Below, piece by piece: positions 1-11,412 of a stretch of 64,000 nt of DNA (within the stretch, counting starts at the first letter, position 1; each line of letters opens with the position of its first letter). The DNA comes from Atopsyche davidsoni (Eukaryota; Arthropoda; Insecta; Trichoptera; Hydrobiosidae). The notes beneath the pieces were generated by a model. It was not told the DNA's origin, ran no database searches, and was given only the letters and a program-made list of their open reading frames with translations. The position numbers were made by a program, and so were the translations under genes. Location of the stretch: the NCBI GenBank assembly GCA_022113835.1, contig JAILWY010000001.1, forward strand, positions 15,430,501 through 15,494,500, given 5' to 3'.

Positions 1-361
1 TAATATAGTTTGTTGAAAAAATATCGACCAAACAAGCATAAAACATTGCCGTCTGTAATTTGGTAATGGCACATTGTGCTTACCCGCATAAACAAATTGC
101 CCACACGCCATGGCAAAAACTTAAAAGTCAAATCATGAAAAAAAATTATCACAATCATACAATTTACATTTTACCACTCGAACTTTAGCTTCAGTATATC
201 TATATAAATGTTTTAATATTAGCCTATAAAAAATCATGGAAATAATTTAAAACGCATGTTTAGCCCAATGCTCCGACAAATTAATTAATTGCCAAATAAA
301 TAATAAAATTTCGTCAATGCATAATTTTTCGTTTAATATTTCAACCTTAGACTGGATACTA
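1..361. other. AT-rich intergenic sequence, no gene seen
   Basis: No open frame, RNA gene or recognisable repeat is visible before the mariner end at 362. The stretch ends at the TA dinucleotide (360-361) expected as a mariner target site. Confidence 0.6.
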
Positions 362-994
362 TTGGGTGGTTCGGAAAGAAACTTCGTTTTTTTGTATGAA
401 AGTGAAAGATTATTTTTTTATAGTGAATAAATATTTTATTTGATTATATACTGTCCACTCTGGTCCGATACCTTTTGCAATCTTTCTGGCAGTAGCATGA
501 TTTCACGTTCAAAAAACTGATCCGGGTGATTTTTGACCTCCTCACTTGAAGTAAAGGTTTTGCCGTCTAAAAAAATTTGTAGAGACCGGAACAAATAATA
601 ATCAGAAGGTGCCAGATCTCGAGAATATGATGGGTGTGTAAGCTTTTGGCGAGTTACCAAGCTTGTATGAGGTCTCGCATTATCTCGGTGGAACACTACA
701 CCTCTTCTATTGATCAATTCTGGCACTGACGTTGAGTCAATATATCTTCTCCATATATATCGGATAAAAGTAGAATATGCTGAAAATGCTGTTTTTACTC
801 TCCATATTTGAAAGAGCACCAATCAAAAACTACTGCGTAGAACCAATCAAGCTTTTTCACAAGCAAGGCTTGTTACATCAGCTATCAAAATATATAATGA
901 TTATGCGACTTAATTGTGAAGTTGGCTGTGAAAAATATTTTACAGTTAAGCCTTCTGTCGAGAAAAAAACGAAATTACTTTCCGAACAACCCAA
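362..994 (-). mobile_element. Internally deleted mariner element
   Basis: The left end reads ttgggtggttcggaaag and the right end is its imperfect reverse complement ctttccgaacaacccaa, giving inverted terminal repeats of about 30 bp that include a shared run of T before the body. A TA precedes the left end; the right flank is CA, so the target duplication has decayed or been lost. At 633 bp the element is about half the usual 1.3 kb of a mariner. It carries only the C-terminal part of a transposase on the minus strand. The right end is the first of six tandem copies (next entry). It is a non-autonomous fossil. Confidence 0.88.
436..822 (-). pseudogene. Truncated mariner transposase (C-terminal half)
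   Basis: The 128-residue frame contains the mariner catalytic-domain signatures HRDNARPHTS (second catalytic Asp) and HPSYSRDLAPSDYYLF (region of the third Asp), followed by a typical C-terminus (FLDGKTFTS, FEREIMLLPERLQ). The N-terminal helix-turn-helix domains and the first catalytic Asp are absent. The spacing between the two signatures is about ten residues shorter than in intact mariners, so the D34D spacing is destroyed. The first residues are a chance open frame created by the deletion junction. The product cannot be an active transposase. Confidence 0.85.
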
Positions 995-2267
995 CAAGTT
1001 TAAGTTTATATACATTTGAGTACACTACTTCTTGGTATTCTCAGCTACGTGCACCTCTAGCAAAAAGGTGAAATATGCTTGATCATATTAATTCACAGCA
1101 GTAACACAGTTATATCAGCTATCAAAATATATAATGATTATGCGACTTAATTGTGAAGTTGGCTGTGAAAAATACAATTAAGCCTTCTGTCGAGAAAAAA
1201 AACGAAATTACTTTCCGAACAACCCAACAAGTTTAAATTTATATACATTTGAGTACACTACTTCTTGGTATCTCAGCTACGTGCACCTCCAGCAAAAAGG
1301 TGAAACATGCTTGATCATATTAATTCACAGCAGTAACACAGTTATATCAGCTATCAAAATATATAATGATTATGTAATTGTGAAGTTGGCTGTGAAAAAT
1401 ACAATTAAGCCTTCTGTCGAGAAAAAAACGAAATTACTTTCCGAACAACCCAACAAGTTTAAGTTTATATACATTTGAGTACACTACTTCTTGGTATCCT
1501 CAGCTACGTGCACCTCCAGCAAAAAGGTGAAACATGCTTGATCATATTAATTCACAGCAGTAACACAGTTATATCAGCTATCAAAATATATAATGATTAT
1601 GCGACTTTATTGTGAAGTTGGCTGTGAAAAATACAATTAAGCCTTCTGTCGAGAAAAAAAACGAAATTACTTTCCGAACAACCCAACAAGTTTAAGTTTA
1701 TATACATTTGAGTACACTACTTCTTGGTATCCTCAGCTACGTGCACCTCTAGCAAAAAGGTGAAACATGCTTGATCATATTATATCACAGCAGTAACACA
1801 GTTATATCAGCTATCAAAATATATAATGATTATGCGACTTTATTGTGAAGTTGGCTGTGAAAAATATTTTACAATTAAGCCTTCTGTCGAGAAAAAAACG
1901 AAATTACTTTCCGAACAACCCAACAAGTTTAAGTTTATATACATTTGAGTACACTACTTCTTGGTATCCTCAGCTACGTGCACCTCTAGCAAAAAGGTGA
2001 AACATGCTTGATCATATTATATCACAGCAGTAACACAGTTATATCAGCTATCAAAATATATAATGATTATGCGACTTTATTGTGAAGTTGGCTGTGAAAA
2101 ATATTTTACAATTAAGCCTTCTGTCGAGAAAAAAACGAAATTACTTTCCGAACAACCCAACAAGTTTAAGTTTATATACATTTGAGTACACTACTTCTTG
2201 GTATCCTCAGCTACGTGCACCTCCAGCAAAAAGGTGAAACATGCTTGATCATATTAATTCACAGCAG
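877..2267 (+). repeat. Six-copy tandem array of mariner right end plus flank
   Basis: Units begin with atcagctatcaaaatatata at 877, 1114, 1346, 1573, 1806 and 2043, so the period is 227-237 bp. Each unit holds about 118 bp of mariner subterminal and terminal sequence ending ccgaacaaccca, then about 115 bp of non-mariner flank (from acaagtttaag to cacagttat). Length variation comes mainly from loss of a 5-bp attttac-type insert and of gcgactt-type segments. The first unit is continuous with the mariner at 362-994, so the array arose by duplication of an inserted end together with host flank. Short open frames inside are artefacts of the repeat. Confidence 0.93.
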
Positions 2268-2640
2268 CAAAGAAGCAAAACCCTGCTATCAAAGATGACG
2301 GTTTCTCCGGACGTGTCCGAGCAGAGTTCACGCGCCGCGCCCGCTCTCGCGCGGGACTTGTTGCTCGCTCCCCCGTGACGCTCAACAAAAGGCCATCAAT
2401 ACGATGGGATGTTTCAATTTAATATTGTTTGCTGACTTGCGACCGATATTACCATAAAATCACGATTCCGTATTAGGGCAGGAAGCCGGGCCGCGTCGGG
2501 CCGCGCCCTCGCCGTTAATTAGAATGGATGTCGCCTCCGCGGCCCCGTCCCGGCTCCTGCCATATTCTACAAAACCTTTATTTATAGTCCGCGTCCACGC
2601 TAGCTCGCCATTAGATAACCCATAAGATTATGTCGGACTC
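2268..2640. other. GC-rich island with minus-strand TATA-like box
   Basis: In a very AT-rich setting this block has clusters such as cgcgccgcgcccgctctcgcg and gccgggccgcgtcgggccgcg. A minus-strand TATAAATA lies at 2579-2586. No coding frame with insect-like codon use or splice sites is seen. It could be a regulatory element or an old repeat. Confidence 0.35.
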
Positions 2641-2660
2641 ATTTTCCAAAGCGAGACTAT

Positions 2661-2790
2661 GTATAACACTAAACCAGCCCTTCTTAAACTGTGTTTTAAT
2701 GAATTTAGCTCTAATGTGGGTAGGCGTCAAAAGATCGTGTCGTGTTGTATAACACGAAACCAGCCCTTCTCAAACTGGTTTATTTCTAAC
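2661..2790. repeat. Two-copy direct repeat, period 86 bp
   Basis: The motif gtataacac(t/g)aaaccagccc followed by ttct(t/c)aaactg occurs at 2661 and 2747. A second relationship, (t)aagattat(g/a)tc(g/t)gactcatttt, links about 2628 with about 2811. The cagcccttctcaaactgg core resembles hAT terminal repeats, so this may be nested hAT debris. Confidence 0.5.
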
Positions 2791-3066
2791 AAAAAAAACA
2801 AGATTACCCGTAAGATTATATCTGACTCATTTTCTAAGCAAAACCTCTTTTAAAACTGATGCAGTGCTTCTCAAGTGGTATTTATAGTATACCGAATTTT
2901 TTGCATTCACATGGGCATGCGACAAAAAATAATAAAATGCACTACACACAAATATGTATAATCTATTTAAGCATTATATTTTGGATATCTTATTTAAATA
3001 TGCTGAATATTATTTATTTTGTTTTTTAATAATGCATTGGCACCGACAAATTCTTAAAAGTTGTTA

Positions 3067-3069
3067 GTA

Positions 3070-3106
<37 letters not shown>

Positions 3107-3123
3107 GAGTATATATATATATA
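3067..3123. repeat. (TA)n microsatellite
   Basis: An almost uninterrupted TA dinucleotide tract, broken only by tgta and cgag. Confidence 0.95.
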
Positions 3124-3238
3124 AGTTAAAAATAGGTTACTAATGCTTTATGTTCGTAGACAGTAAAATTATTTGTAGGTAAGACCGAGTGTAAATTAAC
3201 AGTTATAATACAATAATGTAAAAATATTATTATTCTGA

Positions 3239-3385
3239 AAATGATTAAGTACATTTTTCTAAGAGTTTCTTTAATCAATTTTCAATATTTGAAAAAATTT
3301 GCTTAATCATTATCAATCAATCAAACCTGTATAGGCAAAATCGTACTTCCTGTGAGACGGTCTTCACAAAAATCAATAATATGTA
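3239..3385. repeat. Dispersed repeat family C
   Basis: This segment, from atgattaagtacattttt to aaaatcaataatatg, is shared with 25864-26045, including the phrase cctgtataggcaaaatcgta. It contains the arms aagagtttctttaatcaatttt and tcaatatttgaaaaaatt that also appear in the gattagg hairpin element at 41802-41990. Confidence 0.7.
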
Positions 3386-4218
3386 TATTATTATTCTCAC
3401 ATAAATTAATAAGAATGATCCAATCTAGGAAGTGTTAATTGATATATGTTTACTTTTTTTTAACCCAGATGTTATAAATAGCAAGTCCACCTTCTGTTAA
3501 TGTTTAATTACCCAGCCTTACAAACCAGAAAATACTAATATAGATTAATGCTTTAAAATTAAAATATCATAAATAAAGCAAAGCAATATTTTTGACCTTA
3601 TTTTTCTATATAGTTTTAAGCTTAAGCGTTTGAGTAAAAAATTGTTGCTGCAATGTCATGTTGCGGTTCAAAAGGTTCAGTGGTGCATTTAGGTTGGGAA
3701 ACGCTGCGCTGAATAACAACAGAACTAAGTAGAGAATTATTTTTTAACTTCTCAGAATATGTAGGTGCGATTTCGGTCTGAAGGTGACAATTAGGTGATT
3801 ACTCCGGCCTCCGCGCGCCCATCGGGCTACTTTGTGAGATTAAAACTAATTTCAGCTTTTAAATTAATTCTCACGCTCGGTCACAGATACCCGCGATAAA
3901 AAAATATCCTTTTTTTGGTTCATCGCGCTAATAGATTGGAATTTTATTTATTTTTCTGGTTTGTCAGGTCAGGCTGGATAATTAAACAACGACAAATGGA
4001 ACTGATGATTGCGGAGTGTACTTACTTTTTTTTTATATGTGTGTTTAATAATTGAAAAATAATGGAGTTGATATTATTTTTTGAATAATGCAAAGAGGCA
4101 TTTAGGCTTAAACAAACTAAAGTGATTTATGAGTTTGCGACTCACATATTGTATTGTATAAATATTATCGCTCCAATATCTGGATAATTACGGTATAATA
4201 CATTTTTTAAATTTTCAG

Positions 4219-4352
4219 CAGTGGCGTTGACAGTTCAGATTGTATTATTCAAATTGTTTTATTGAATAAGCGTAAATAGCTTATTGTATAGGAAAACATT
4301 CATTTTGACCTAAATTTAAACAGTTCAAAAATATGTAAACCCCACGCCACTG
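4219..4352. mobile_element. Short inverted-repeat element (CAGTGGCGT ends)
   Basis: This 134-bp sequence begins cagtggcgttgac and ends ccccacgccactg, so it has 9-bp perfect terminal inverted repeats (cagtggcgt / acgccactg). No convincing target duplication is seen. The ends look hAT-like; the interior is AT-rich and non-coding. Confidence 0.5.
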
Positions 4353-4354
4353 TT

Positions 4355-4575
4355 ATCTTCTTCATCAAGTGCTTCTCCTCAGATGAGGTTGGCGACCATT
4401 TCATTGAGCAAGTGTTCATGGTTTTCTAAGGGGAAAATAACCGCACTTTTATATTGAAAGGAAAAGTCTGCGTATTGCTGATGCCCGATAGCATTATTAT
4501 ATAATCATTTCCTTACAAAGCTCTGGAATTTAGACCTGATACTCCTTCTGCAGCAAGCCACTGTTATACGTCATT
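4355..4575 (+). repeat. Dispersed repeat family A, copy 1
   Basis: Starts cttcatcaagtgcttctcct, continues gatgaggttggcgaccattt, and ends near ctgcagcaagccactg. It is closely related to 12133-12505, 33938-34285 and 38716-39095. No coding capacity is conserved between copies, so it looks SINE- or MITE-like. Confidence 0.8.
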
Positions 4576-7500
4576 TTGTTAAAGATGTTGTGTACAGTAC
4601 ACAGGCTTAGTATATTATATGTAGACTAGTAGAGTCACTGTGTATATTGTAACATATGGTGTGTTGGTGGTGATGTTTATCCATCTCGGCGGTCAGGATT
4701 AAGTGATCTGCAGGGCGGATGTCCATCTCACGAGGCGGAATGTCGGCTGCCACATCCTGGGCAAGCCCCGGCTCTGAGTAATTAGCTCCATCATCAAAGT
4801 GTATGCCCCGTTGGGGGACTCGCCCCAATTAGGACTCATCAAGGAACTGCCGAGGAGCTTTATATCTCCAACCGAGCTGGTGGGCACTTACTTCAATTGC
4901 TTCATTATTCGAGTTCATATAAACTAAGTAGGGCGTGAGGAATAGGACTCGAGTCTCGTGGTTGGGAAAATGGAGATAAATGCAAATATTCAATTTTACA
5001 CAGCTCTTTAACTACTATAAAATATAAAATAATAACTTAATGTTCTAGATCTTAGATTATATTTTATTATAAATAATCAATTGGTTTTTTTGTATGAAAC
5101 AAACAAACAAACATAAGTCCGCGGTTTTTATTTGTCTATAATATCCTTCGGTTATTTTTGCCTATTCTTGGGAATAACGATGAAACCTTGCTTTACATTT
5201 TTATCATGCCTACTCTCCTCCATATTACTATAAATATTTCGTAATGATGTTATTCGATACAAAATCAATGAATCAAGTCATAATTAAACAATCCTATAGT
5301 GAAGCTGTAATGAGTGTAAAATTATAAAGCGTAGGCATATATATCTGTATAAATGTATTATCCTTGAAAATGTTTTCAAGCTTTGTCAAATCTACATAAA
5401 AGTGCATAAAATACATAATAACGTATTCGTGGAAATGTAGCGCATATTTCAAGCCTACGACCGGTTTTAAATGCAAAACGTCGCCTCTGAGAATATACAA
5501 TAAATTCTCGAAAACAAATATTACGCAATCGACGTGATGTCACTCAGGAGCAGCCGATGTGCAAGCTCCAAGACAGCTTTACACTGTCACATTGTTTAAA
5601 CATTGTTTAATGAAAATATAATAGTTTACAGGGTGTTATTGTATATTCGATAAATAATCAAACCTCGGATTGCTAGCATAATCCGTAATGGTAATACGAA
5701 TCACGCGAATTTCCGCTCCAAAACCGTTTTATAATGTAATTAAATTTATTGATTAAGGAACCTTTCTAGTGAAACTTGCTTTTGTCTGAAATGTATAATA
5801 ACAATTGCAATGTTACTAAACATATTCACACATCCCTAAATTAATTTGATTCCCACCTATGTTGCGAAAAAAAAAAGTCGTAATATTTTGTAATGCTTAT
5901 AATATAATAAGCTTTAATAAACACCTTGTTGTTTTGTCTCAATGGGATCTTTTTGAAGATGTGCGTGATGGAATCACTTCAGTGTGCTGAAGATGGCAAT
6001 AGAGTTCAATTAAAATCTACAAATATAAAGTTGATACGACTAATGTCCGCTGCAAGCTTCCAGAAGTATTTAGAACCGAAAGCGATGAAATCAATAAGTC
6101 TTGTTGTAAATTCACAAAAGGTAGTACATTCGTGCGGAAGATCAATTAAGTCGGAACAGATTTGTGGTTGTATGCTTATTTATGTGGAATATAATTGTAT
6201 AAATTGTATACAAGTCAAAGTCAAAATCGACAGCTGATTGGCCATGCTTTGAACCCACAATTTACCTCAGCCTGATAAACACAATCAAAAGAAATACTCT
6301 ACAATTTGATTTTACCTTGTTGGAGTATTACCTTCATGCGAATATTTTCATATCCATTTATTCGCCGAGTACATCTTCAAAGTTTATTTGCATGATAGAA
6401 ATGAAAACCGCATCTTACGTGATATAATAATAAGAAGCCGAATCTATGACGAGACATTCATAGCATAAGCTAGAAATACTTGGGTTGTTTTCTCTAAGCC
6501 AACGCCAAACTCGCCTTCGCCGCCTGTCAATGAGTCGGCCTTTTAAGAATGAGATCAGACATGGTCGTCAGACCCGCGTCGATTTCGACCTACACCATTT
6601 TTTTTAGTTTTATAACCATTTAATGTCTTCCCATAAAATAAAATAAGACACCTTCTCGTGTAGGTTAGTACGTAACGCTTATTTGAAGTTTGATACTTGC
6701 GAGTCTGATAATACTCATGTTTTTATTTGATATTTTTACATGTAATACAATGCATAAAAATAATTTTATTCATTAAAGAAATTATATATAGATTATTGGT
6801 GTTATTTCATTGTAACATTTTTTTAATAAAATAAAAAAAATGCCCGAATGTCCCAGCCAACCATGTTACCAAAATAAGTAGCGTCAAAAGTATAAAAAAA
6901 TCGTTGGAATAACACTTTATAATGCCCTAAAAATGTTTTAAAGACGCAATAATCTGCTTGTTTTACAATGTGTAAAGTAATCAAATAAAAACCGTAATAA
7001 AATGTTATTCAAAAAAGTTGTAAATATACTACTAAGCTATTCATAATACTAAGCCGCTATCATCTATGAATCCCTCATATTATTTGCTTATCTCACTCTT
7101 TCTTTGTGGCCTTCTGCCCTTACAGACTTTATAAAGGTTGTAAATTCCTTTTTCTCAGATGATCTGAGCTTGCAAATCTCCCATTCGTAAAATAAACATA
7201 AAAAAAGCTGTAAAAAAATACAAAAATTTACCAACCAATTTTGCATACAGAATATATAATAAATGAGCCTAATAAAACGCGCAAATTATAGTACTTATTA
7301 CGTAATAAAAATTTAACGAAAGTTTTTGTTGGAATGAGTTAATACGCCACTGATAATTAGCAATATTATTATCTATTTTTTTGTTTCGCCATTTACATTT
7401 CCCACAGTTATCACACCCAGACCAACAGATCCAGTTTGCAGAGCGAGAATTGATTGCATCTGTACCAGCACAAATAATCTTAGAAAGTTTGCCAGCGAAA

Positions 7501-7770
7501 AAAACATAAGCCTTTTATTATTCAAATGAAATACGACTTGCAATATTGGTTCGGTTTACTTATGCAAAAAAAAAACTGGTTTCGTATTATCTAAGAAGCG
7601 TCAGACGATGATCGGAAATGTTTTCAAATGATGTGTCCCCGCCGAGGTGGGCGGTGAGTTGCGATGGGCGCATGAGATGATAGCGTGATATCTGATTGGA
7701 TGATTGTACATATCATCTTGAACGAAGAATTAATAATAACCTAAAAAATACTACATATACAGAATGATTC
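4576..7770. other. Intergenic stretch, no gene recognised
   Basis: This is mostly AT-rich with a moderately GC-rich patch at 4700-4890. The frames of 60-103 codons here (for example 5926-6237) lack splice-site context or recognisable domains and have AT-driven composition. I see nothing else in it. Confidence 0.5.
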
Positions 7771-7774
7771 AAAA

Positions 7775-7860
7775 GCAGCATACACACGAAGCAACACAAC
7801 CGAGAGTTTTACTCTTAATTTTGAGGAAGTTACCGTTCAGTTGTCGGTTGTGCTGTGACA
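7775..7860. repeat. Family D inverted-repeat fragment
   Basis: gcagcatacacacgaagcaa followed by cacaaccga faces tcggttgtgctgtgaca as an imperfect inverted pair. The same module (gctgcatacacacgctgcga, then cacaaccga) recurs at 40155-40510 and partly at 18876-18945. Confidence 0.55.
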
Positions 7861-8339
7861 TTTGTAAGCAAAGATGTTACACTGCCTGTTTTTTTTTTAA
7901 TTCAAGTAATTATTTATTTTACAATGGGTGTATAATTTTTAAGTGTGTTTCGTGTATTAAAGAAATCCTAATCTTACACAAGCTATATTTTGCATTCTTA
8001 TATAGTAATTAAATGCATTTGTGGCCGGGCTTTTGGGGTTGTACAGGAGAACCGCCACTGATGTACATTTTTGTACACTGATGTACGGTTTTATTGTCAA
8101 TCACTGTGTCTTGATGTGCTTATGAGATGAATGACGGTGTGATAAAGATTGTTTAAATATTTAATCATAATAAAAATCAGTGTCTTCATATCTACGCAGA
8201 AATCCTTGCAAATTGAAAGCGCTCATTCTCAAAATGTTTTTTTGTCATCTCCTAGCTATTTTGTTAGTTGTGTGTGTTTGGATTATTCTATTGTAGTTCT
8301 GCTGGTTACCTTCGCATCAGGCTGCTCGGTTGCTTGAGC

Positions 8340-8480
8340 CGCGCATATTTCCTGTTGATTGTTTTGTTTTTATTTCCCGCGCCTGGTAGTAAATCACCGT
8401 CGAGATGGCCGCCCACTCCAGCGGCGCACAGTGGTTCCTCAACTTCACCCCCGGTGACCACCGGCCTCCGCAGTGTCTGA
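8340..8480 (+). other. GC-rich block with a short open frame of unknown status
   Basis: A 30-codon frame opens at ATG 8405 (MAAHSSGAQWFLNFTPGD...) in a GC-rich block and runs into an AT-rich tail holding two AATAAA-like signals (about 8484 and 8493). The composition change and the signals resemble a retrocopy or a gene 3' end, but no homologue is recognised and no introns are seen. Confidence 0.2.
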
Positions 8481-8529
8481 TGCGAATAAATCAATAAAAT
8501 CAGACTTGTAATCGATTGATCGTACTTCA

Positions 8530-9320
8530 TACCGAAAATAAAAAGTTTATTAATTAACCAACACCGTAAATGCTTTGGGTTAGGTTAGTTAGGTTATTGT
8601 ATAAATAATCGATTATTCAATATATTATATGCTTGAATCATTATTAAATTCATCTCCAATTCACCATGATTATTAGTTAGTTAAATCTATCTTTCATAAA
8701 ATGAATCGATTAGTTACGATCAATTTTCTTTGCTAACCAAACGAATGTGTAATTTTGTGTGGGAACCTAAAGCAACTGCCCAAAATGAAGAAAAAAAAAA
8801 AACACACATGTTTCATATTTTTTTATTTACGAAATCGTTAAATCAACAATGTCTCCAACATGTGGTGTGAAAACTCCCTCCCATAGCTGGTCTCGTGTGT
8901 GTGTTATTTTATAAATAAAATTTGCCATGTGGGAGATGTGAGCCTTGAATCCACAGAAAACTGCTCTGTTATGTAAGATGGTTGCCAATCGACTGTGCGT
9001 CTGCAGAAAATAAATTAACGGAAAAACTTTTCAAAGACGATTGGCGTTATAGGTTTTTCGCACGCGAAACAGCCGTTCGACTTCATAAGTGTAAATAATA
9101 AATACTTAACCGAACCTACACCATAGCGGGGTGACCTCCTTCTCGTCCTCTAGTCTATTGATTTAATTTAGATGCCCTGCCCGTAGTCAGGTGATGTGCG
9201 GCAATCCTGGAACAATCGGACACTGACTTCATATCATCTAATTCACATTAAACACAGGAAGAATTATTAAGCTTAAGCGTACAACTTGAGCTTGAATATA
9301 AAGGTTTTCTATTTTCTGTC
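8530..9320. other. Intergenic stretch, no gene recognised
   Basis: AT-rich, with an A-run near 8790 and no coding, tRNA or clear repeat signal. Confidence 0.5.
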
Positions 9321-9335
9321 AATTGATAAACATAT

Positions 9336-9475
9336 GTTTTTTTTTTGGATTGGACGTCAATCAGATGCGTATTTATTACCCATTACGGGTTTATTATATT
9401 ATTACTTATATGATTAGGCACATTAGTTCATACATAGAAGATGATTTAAAGAAACTCTCAGAAAAATTGGTATTG
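9336..9475. repeat. gattagg element fragment (family C related)
   Basis: Shares ggattggacgtcaatcaga, acttatatgattaggcac and aagaaactctcagaaa with the element at 41802-42050 (there in reverse order and strand). It lies directly upstream of the tRNA-like SINE head at 9547, as the same two modules do at 41802-41990. Confidence 0.6.
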
Positions 9476-9546
9476 GTATTGGTTGGCCTGGGCACATTGG
9501 TTCATATGTAGAGTATGCATGTTAAAAATTCTCGATAAACGGGAGT

Positions 9547-9745
9547 GATTCGTTAGTACAAGGGTTAGTACACCGGCCATGTAAGCCAGGAGATGTGGGT
9601 TCAAATCCTAATCATATTAGTAATAATTGATAAACACTTCAAAGCCGGTTGAAAGGTTTTATATACGTATATCGTATATCTCACCCCGGGGGTGTGTTAT
9701 GCTTAATGCTTACACGGCATTAAGCTGAACATGAAAAATAATTAC
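9547..9745 (+). mobile_element. tRNA-Thr-derived SINE
   Basis: The head (9547-9600) keeps a tRNA-Thr(UGU)-like A box and anticodon region (ccggccatgtaagccagg) and a B box (gggttcaaatcc), but its acceptor stem is decayed. The body continues through gccggttgaaaggtttta and caccccgggggtgtgtta to aagctgaacatgaaaaata. An inverted copy of the body lies at 23450-23650. Pol III internal promoters of this type drive SINE transcription. Confidence 0.75.
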
Positions 9746-9897
9746 ATAATAAGTATATTATATTTATATAAATTAGGTTTTTCTGGCATGTTTAATTAGT
9801 CGGCTCTCCGACCCGCGTTGGTCTCCCCTGGCGGGCGGTGATGTCATGCTGATGTCACCTCCCGTGGACTTTCGATTTTGCCCAAAAATTTGTCCTG

Positions 9898-9955
9898 CAG
9901 CCGTGACGTCACCGCACGTCACGTGACAGCACGTGACGTGACGTGACATGACATG
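9898..9955. promoter_or_regulatory. CRE and GTGACG-rich cluster
   Basis: A perfect TGACGTCA (9904-9911) is followed by a run of (ca)cgtgac(gt) units, including cacgtgacgtgacgtgacat. This gives several overlapping CRE half-sites and CACGTG E-boxes within 60 bp. Such sites bind CREB/ATF bZIP and bHLH factors; use here is inferred. Confidence 0.45.
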
Positions 9956-10492
9956 AACATTATCATCATTATGCAGCGCTCTCGACCGTGTATTCATTCA
10001 TCTGACAATGTAGATACGCCCTATTGTTTTATTATGTTAAATGCACCCGGTAGATCATTATCGTTTATATCTATTATCTCAGGTCTAAATCTAATTACGT
10101 TCAATCGAAAGCATGTTTTGTGTGTTCAGGTGAATGCGGCTGTGTTTAATTGAATAAATAATTTTACATTACACTGCAGTAACAAAATCTAAATATCGAT
10201 TTTTACGCATCAAATATTTAAAAAAAAATTGGGATGACGATTTTAATGACGCGAGTGAAAAATTAGGCTTACGAGATTCACCAGCGATATGTTCATTAAA
10301 TAATTTTACAGAATTGTGTAAACTCCCCCTGCGAACAGCTGATTTTATCTCGGCACTTTCTCGTTTAATTTCCGGGCAGTTTCCTCGTCGTCGGGTAGTC
10401 CACAGGTCACAGGTCACAGGTATGCGACAATATCGGCTAATTTATCGGTGCGTGCGAGCAGCTTGCTACCCTCTCTCTGCTACCCCCGCCTG

Positions 10493-10500
10493 TGACGTCA
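10493..10500. promoter_or_regulatory. Perfect CRE (TGACGTCA)
   Basis: Sits in a GC-rich block (10380-10520), 57 bp from a minus-strand TATAAATA (10557-10564). No associated exon can be recognised. Confidence 0.35.
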
Positions 10501-10814
10501 CCCTAATGAGCCTCCGCCCTAATGTACCTGACGCTTTTTATAATCAACGTAATTTCTATTTATACCCGCTGTTTTGCAGGTAAAATACACCCGAGCCAGA
10601 TTTTTTTGACAAAGGCTCCTTTGATTTAATTTATCACGGTTAAGTGAGCAACCACCGATCTTAGAATACTCGTATCGTCTGTGTAACGCGCAGGCCTCGA
10701 TTATCCGAAAATACAAAATTTCTGGAGCATGTAAAATACTATTTACGTATATAATGGGGGTTTTGTGATTAGTTTTAAGATTCGTGAGTTTTAATTGTTT
10801 GTATCGTGTTATTA

Positions 10815-10885
10815 AAATCTAGTTGTTTAGTAGTTGGTGGAGTGCTAGGCCGCGGTGGGTTCAAACCCTACCCGAGTGTAAAAAA
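10815..10885 (+). mobile_element. tRNA-like SINE head
   Basis: tagttgtttagtagttggtg (A-box-like) and gtgggttcaaaccctaccc (B-box arm, perfect gtggg/cccta-type pairing) give a tRNA-like module. It is followed by unrelated AT-rich sequence. It looks like a SINE head rather than a functional tRNA, because the acceptor stem is not closed. Confidence 0.5.
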
Positions 10886-10984
10886 AACTTTTCGAGGATT
10901 TATCTCGTCAATTCAAGTGCAAGAGCACTTATGGGTGAAAAATGCAGATTTATTAATAATATTTTTTATCGGCATTTTTCACCC

Positions 10985-11165
10985 ATACGTAGCTTGCTGC
11001 AGAAGGAATATCAGATCTAAACGCCGAAGCTTTGTAAAGAAAGGATTTATAATAATGCTATTGGGCAGTAGCAAAATGCAGTTTTCTACTTCCTACACTA
11101 TTTTCCCTTTTGAAAACCATGTACACTGGCACAGCATAAATATATGCTCAGTGAAACGGTTAATG
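10985..11165 (-). repeat. Dispersed repeat family A, partial copy
   Basis: On the minus strand it matches the family A interior, from the region before cttgctgcagaagga through gaaaaccatgtacactgg to tatgctcagtgaaa. Both ends are truncated. Confidence 0.65.
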
Positions 11166-11371
11166 AAGAAGATCTAATCATATAATATCTTATATTGTTG
11201 ATGGCTATGCTTTTTGCTACCAAACTTACGCATAACAAGAAAACTCGATAATGCCATGGCCCGTTAGTTTAGACGTGTTCAGCGGCAGAAGTATAATATT
11301 AAGTAATTACTAGAAACACAGCACCGCATTGTGACTGTTGTCATAACCATTACTGCATTCTTGGGTATAAA

Positions 11372-11412
11372 GTTCCGACGTTTCGGCGCCCGTACTGCGC
11401 CCATTTTCATGC
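11372..11412 (-). ncRNA. Hammerhead-ribozyme-like motif
   Basis: The minus strand reads gcatgaaaatgggcgcagta, then cgggcgccgaaacgtcggaa. The GCGCC/GGGCGC-type pairing could form helix II, and CGAAACGTC matches the conserved 3' core of Penelope-type hammerheads. The 5' core (tgaaaat) deviates from CUGANGA, so it may be inactive. Confidence 0.4.

Larger units (their letters stand above)
2862..3706. mobile_element. Possible hAT remnant
   Basis: The left end cagtgcttctcaagtgg and right end aggttgggaaacgctg are imperfect inverted hAT-type termini. The 8-bp flanks (aactgatg and cgctgaat) match only partly. There is no transposase frame, and the interior contains a (TA)n tract and a family C segment. 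The boundaries are uncertain. Confidence 0.35.

Noticed and set aside
877..2267. CRISPR-like array or coding repeat protein
   Set aside because: Units are 230 bp with no repeat/spacer alternation, contain mariner ends, and their open frames are broken differently in each unit.
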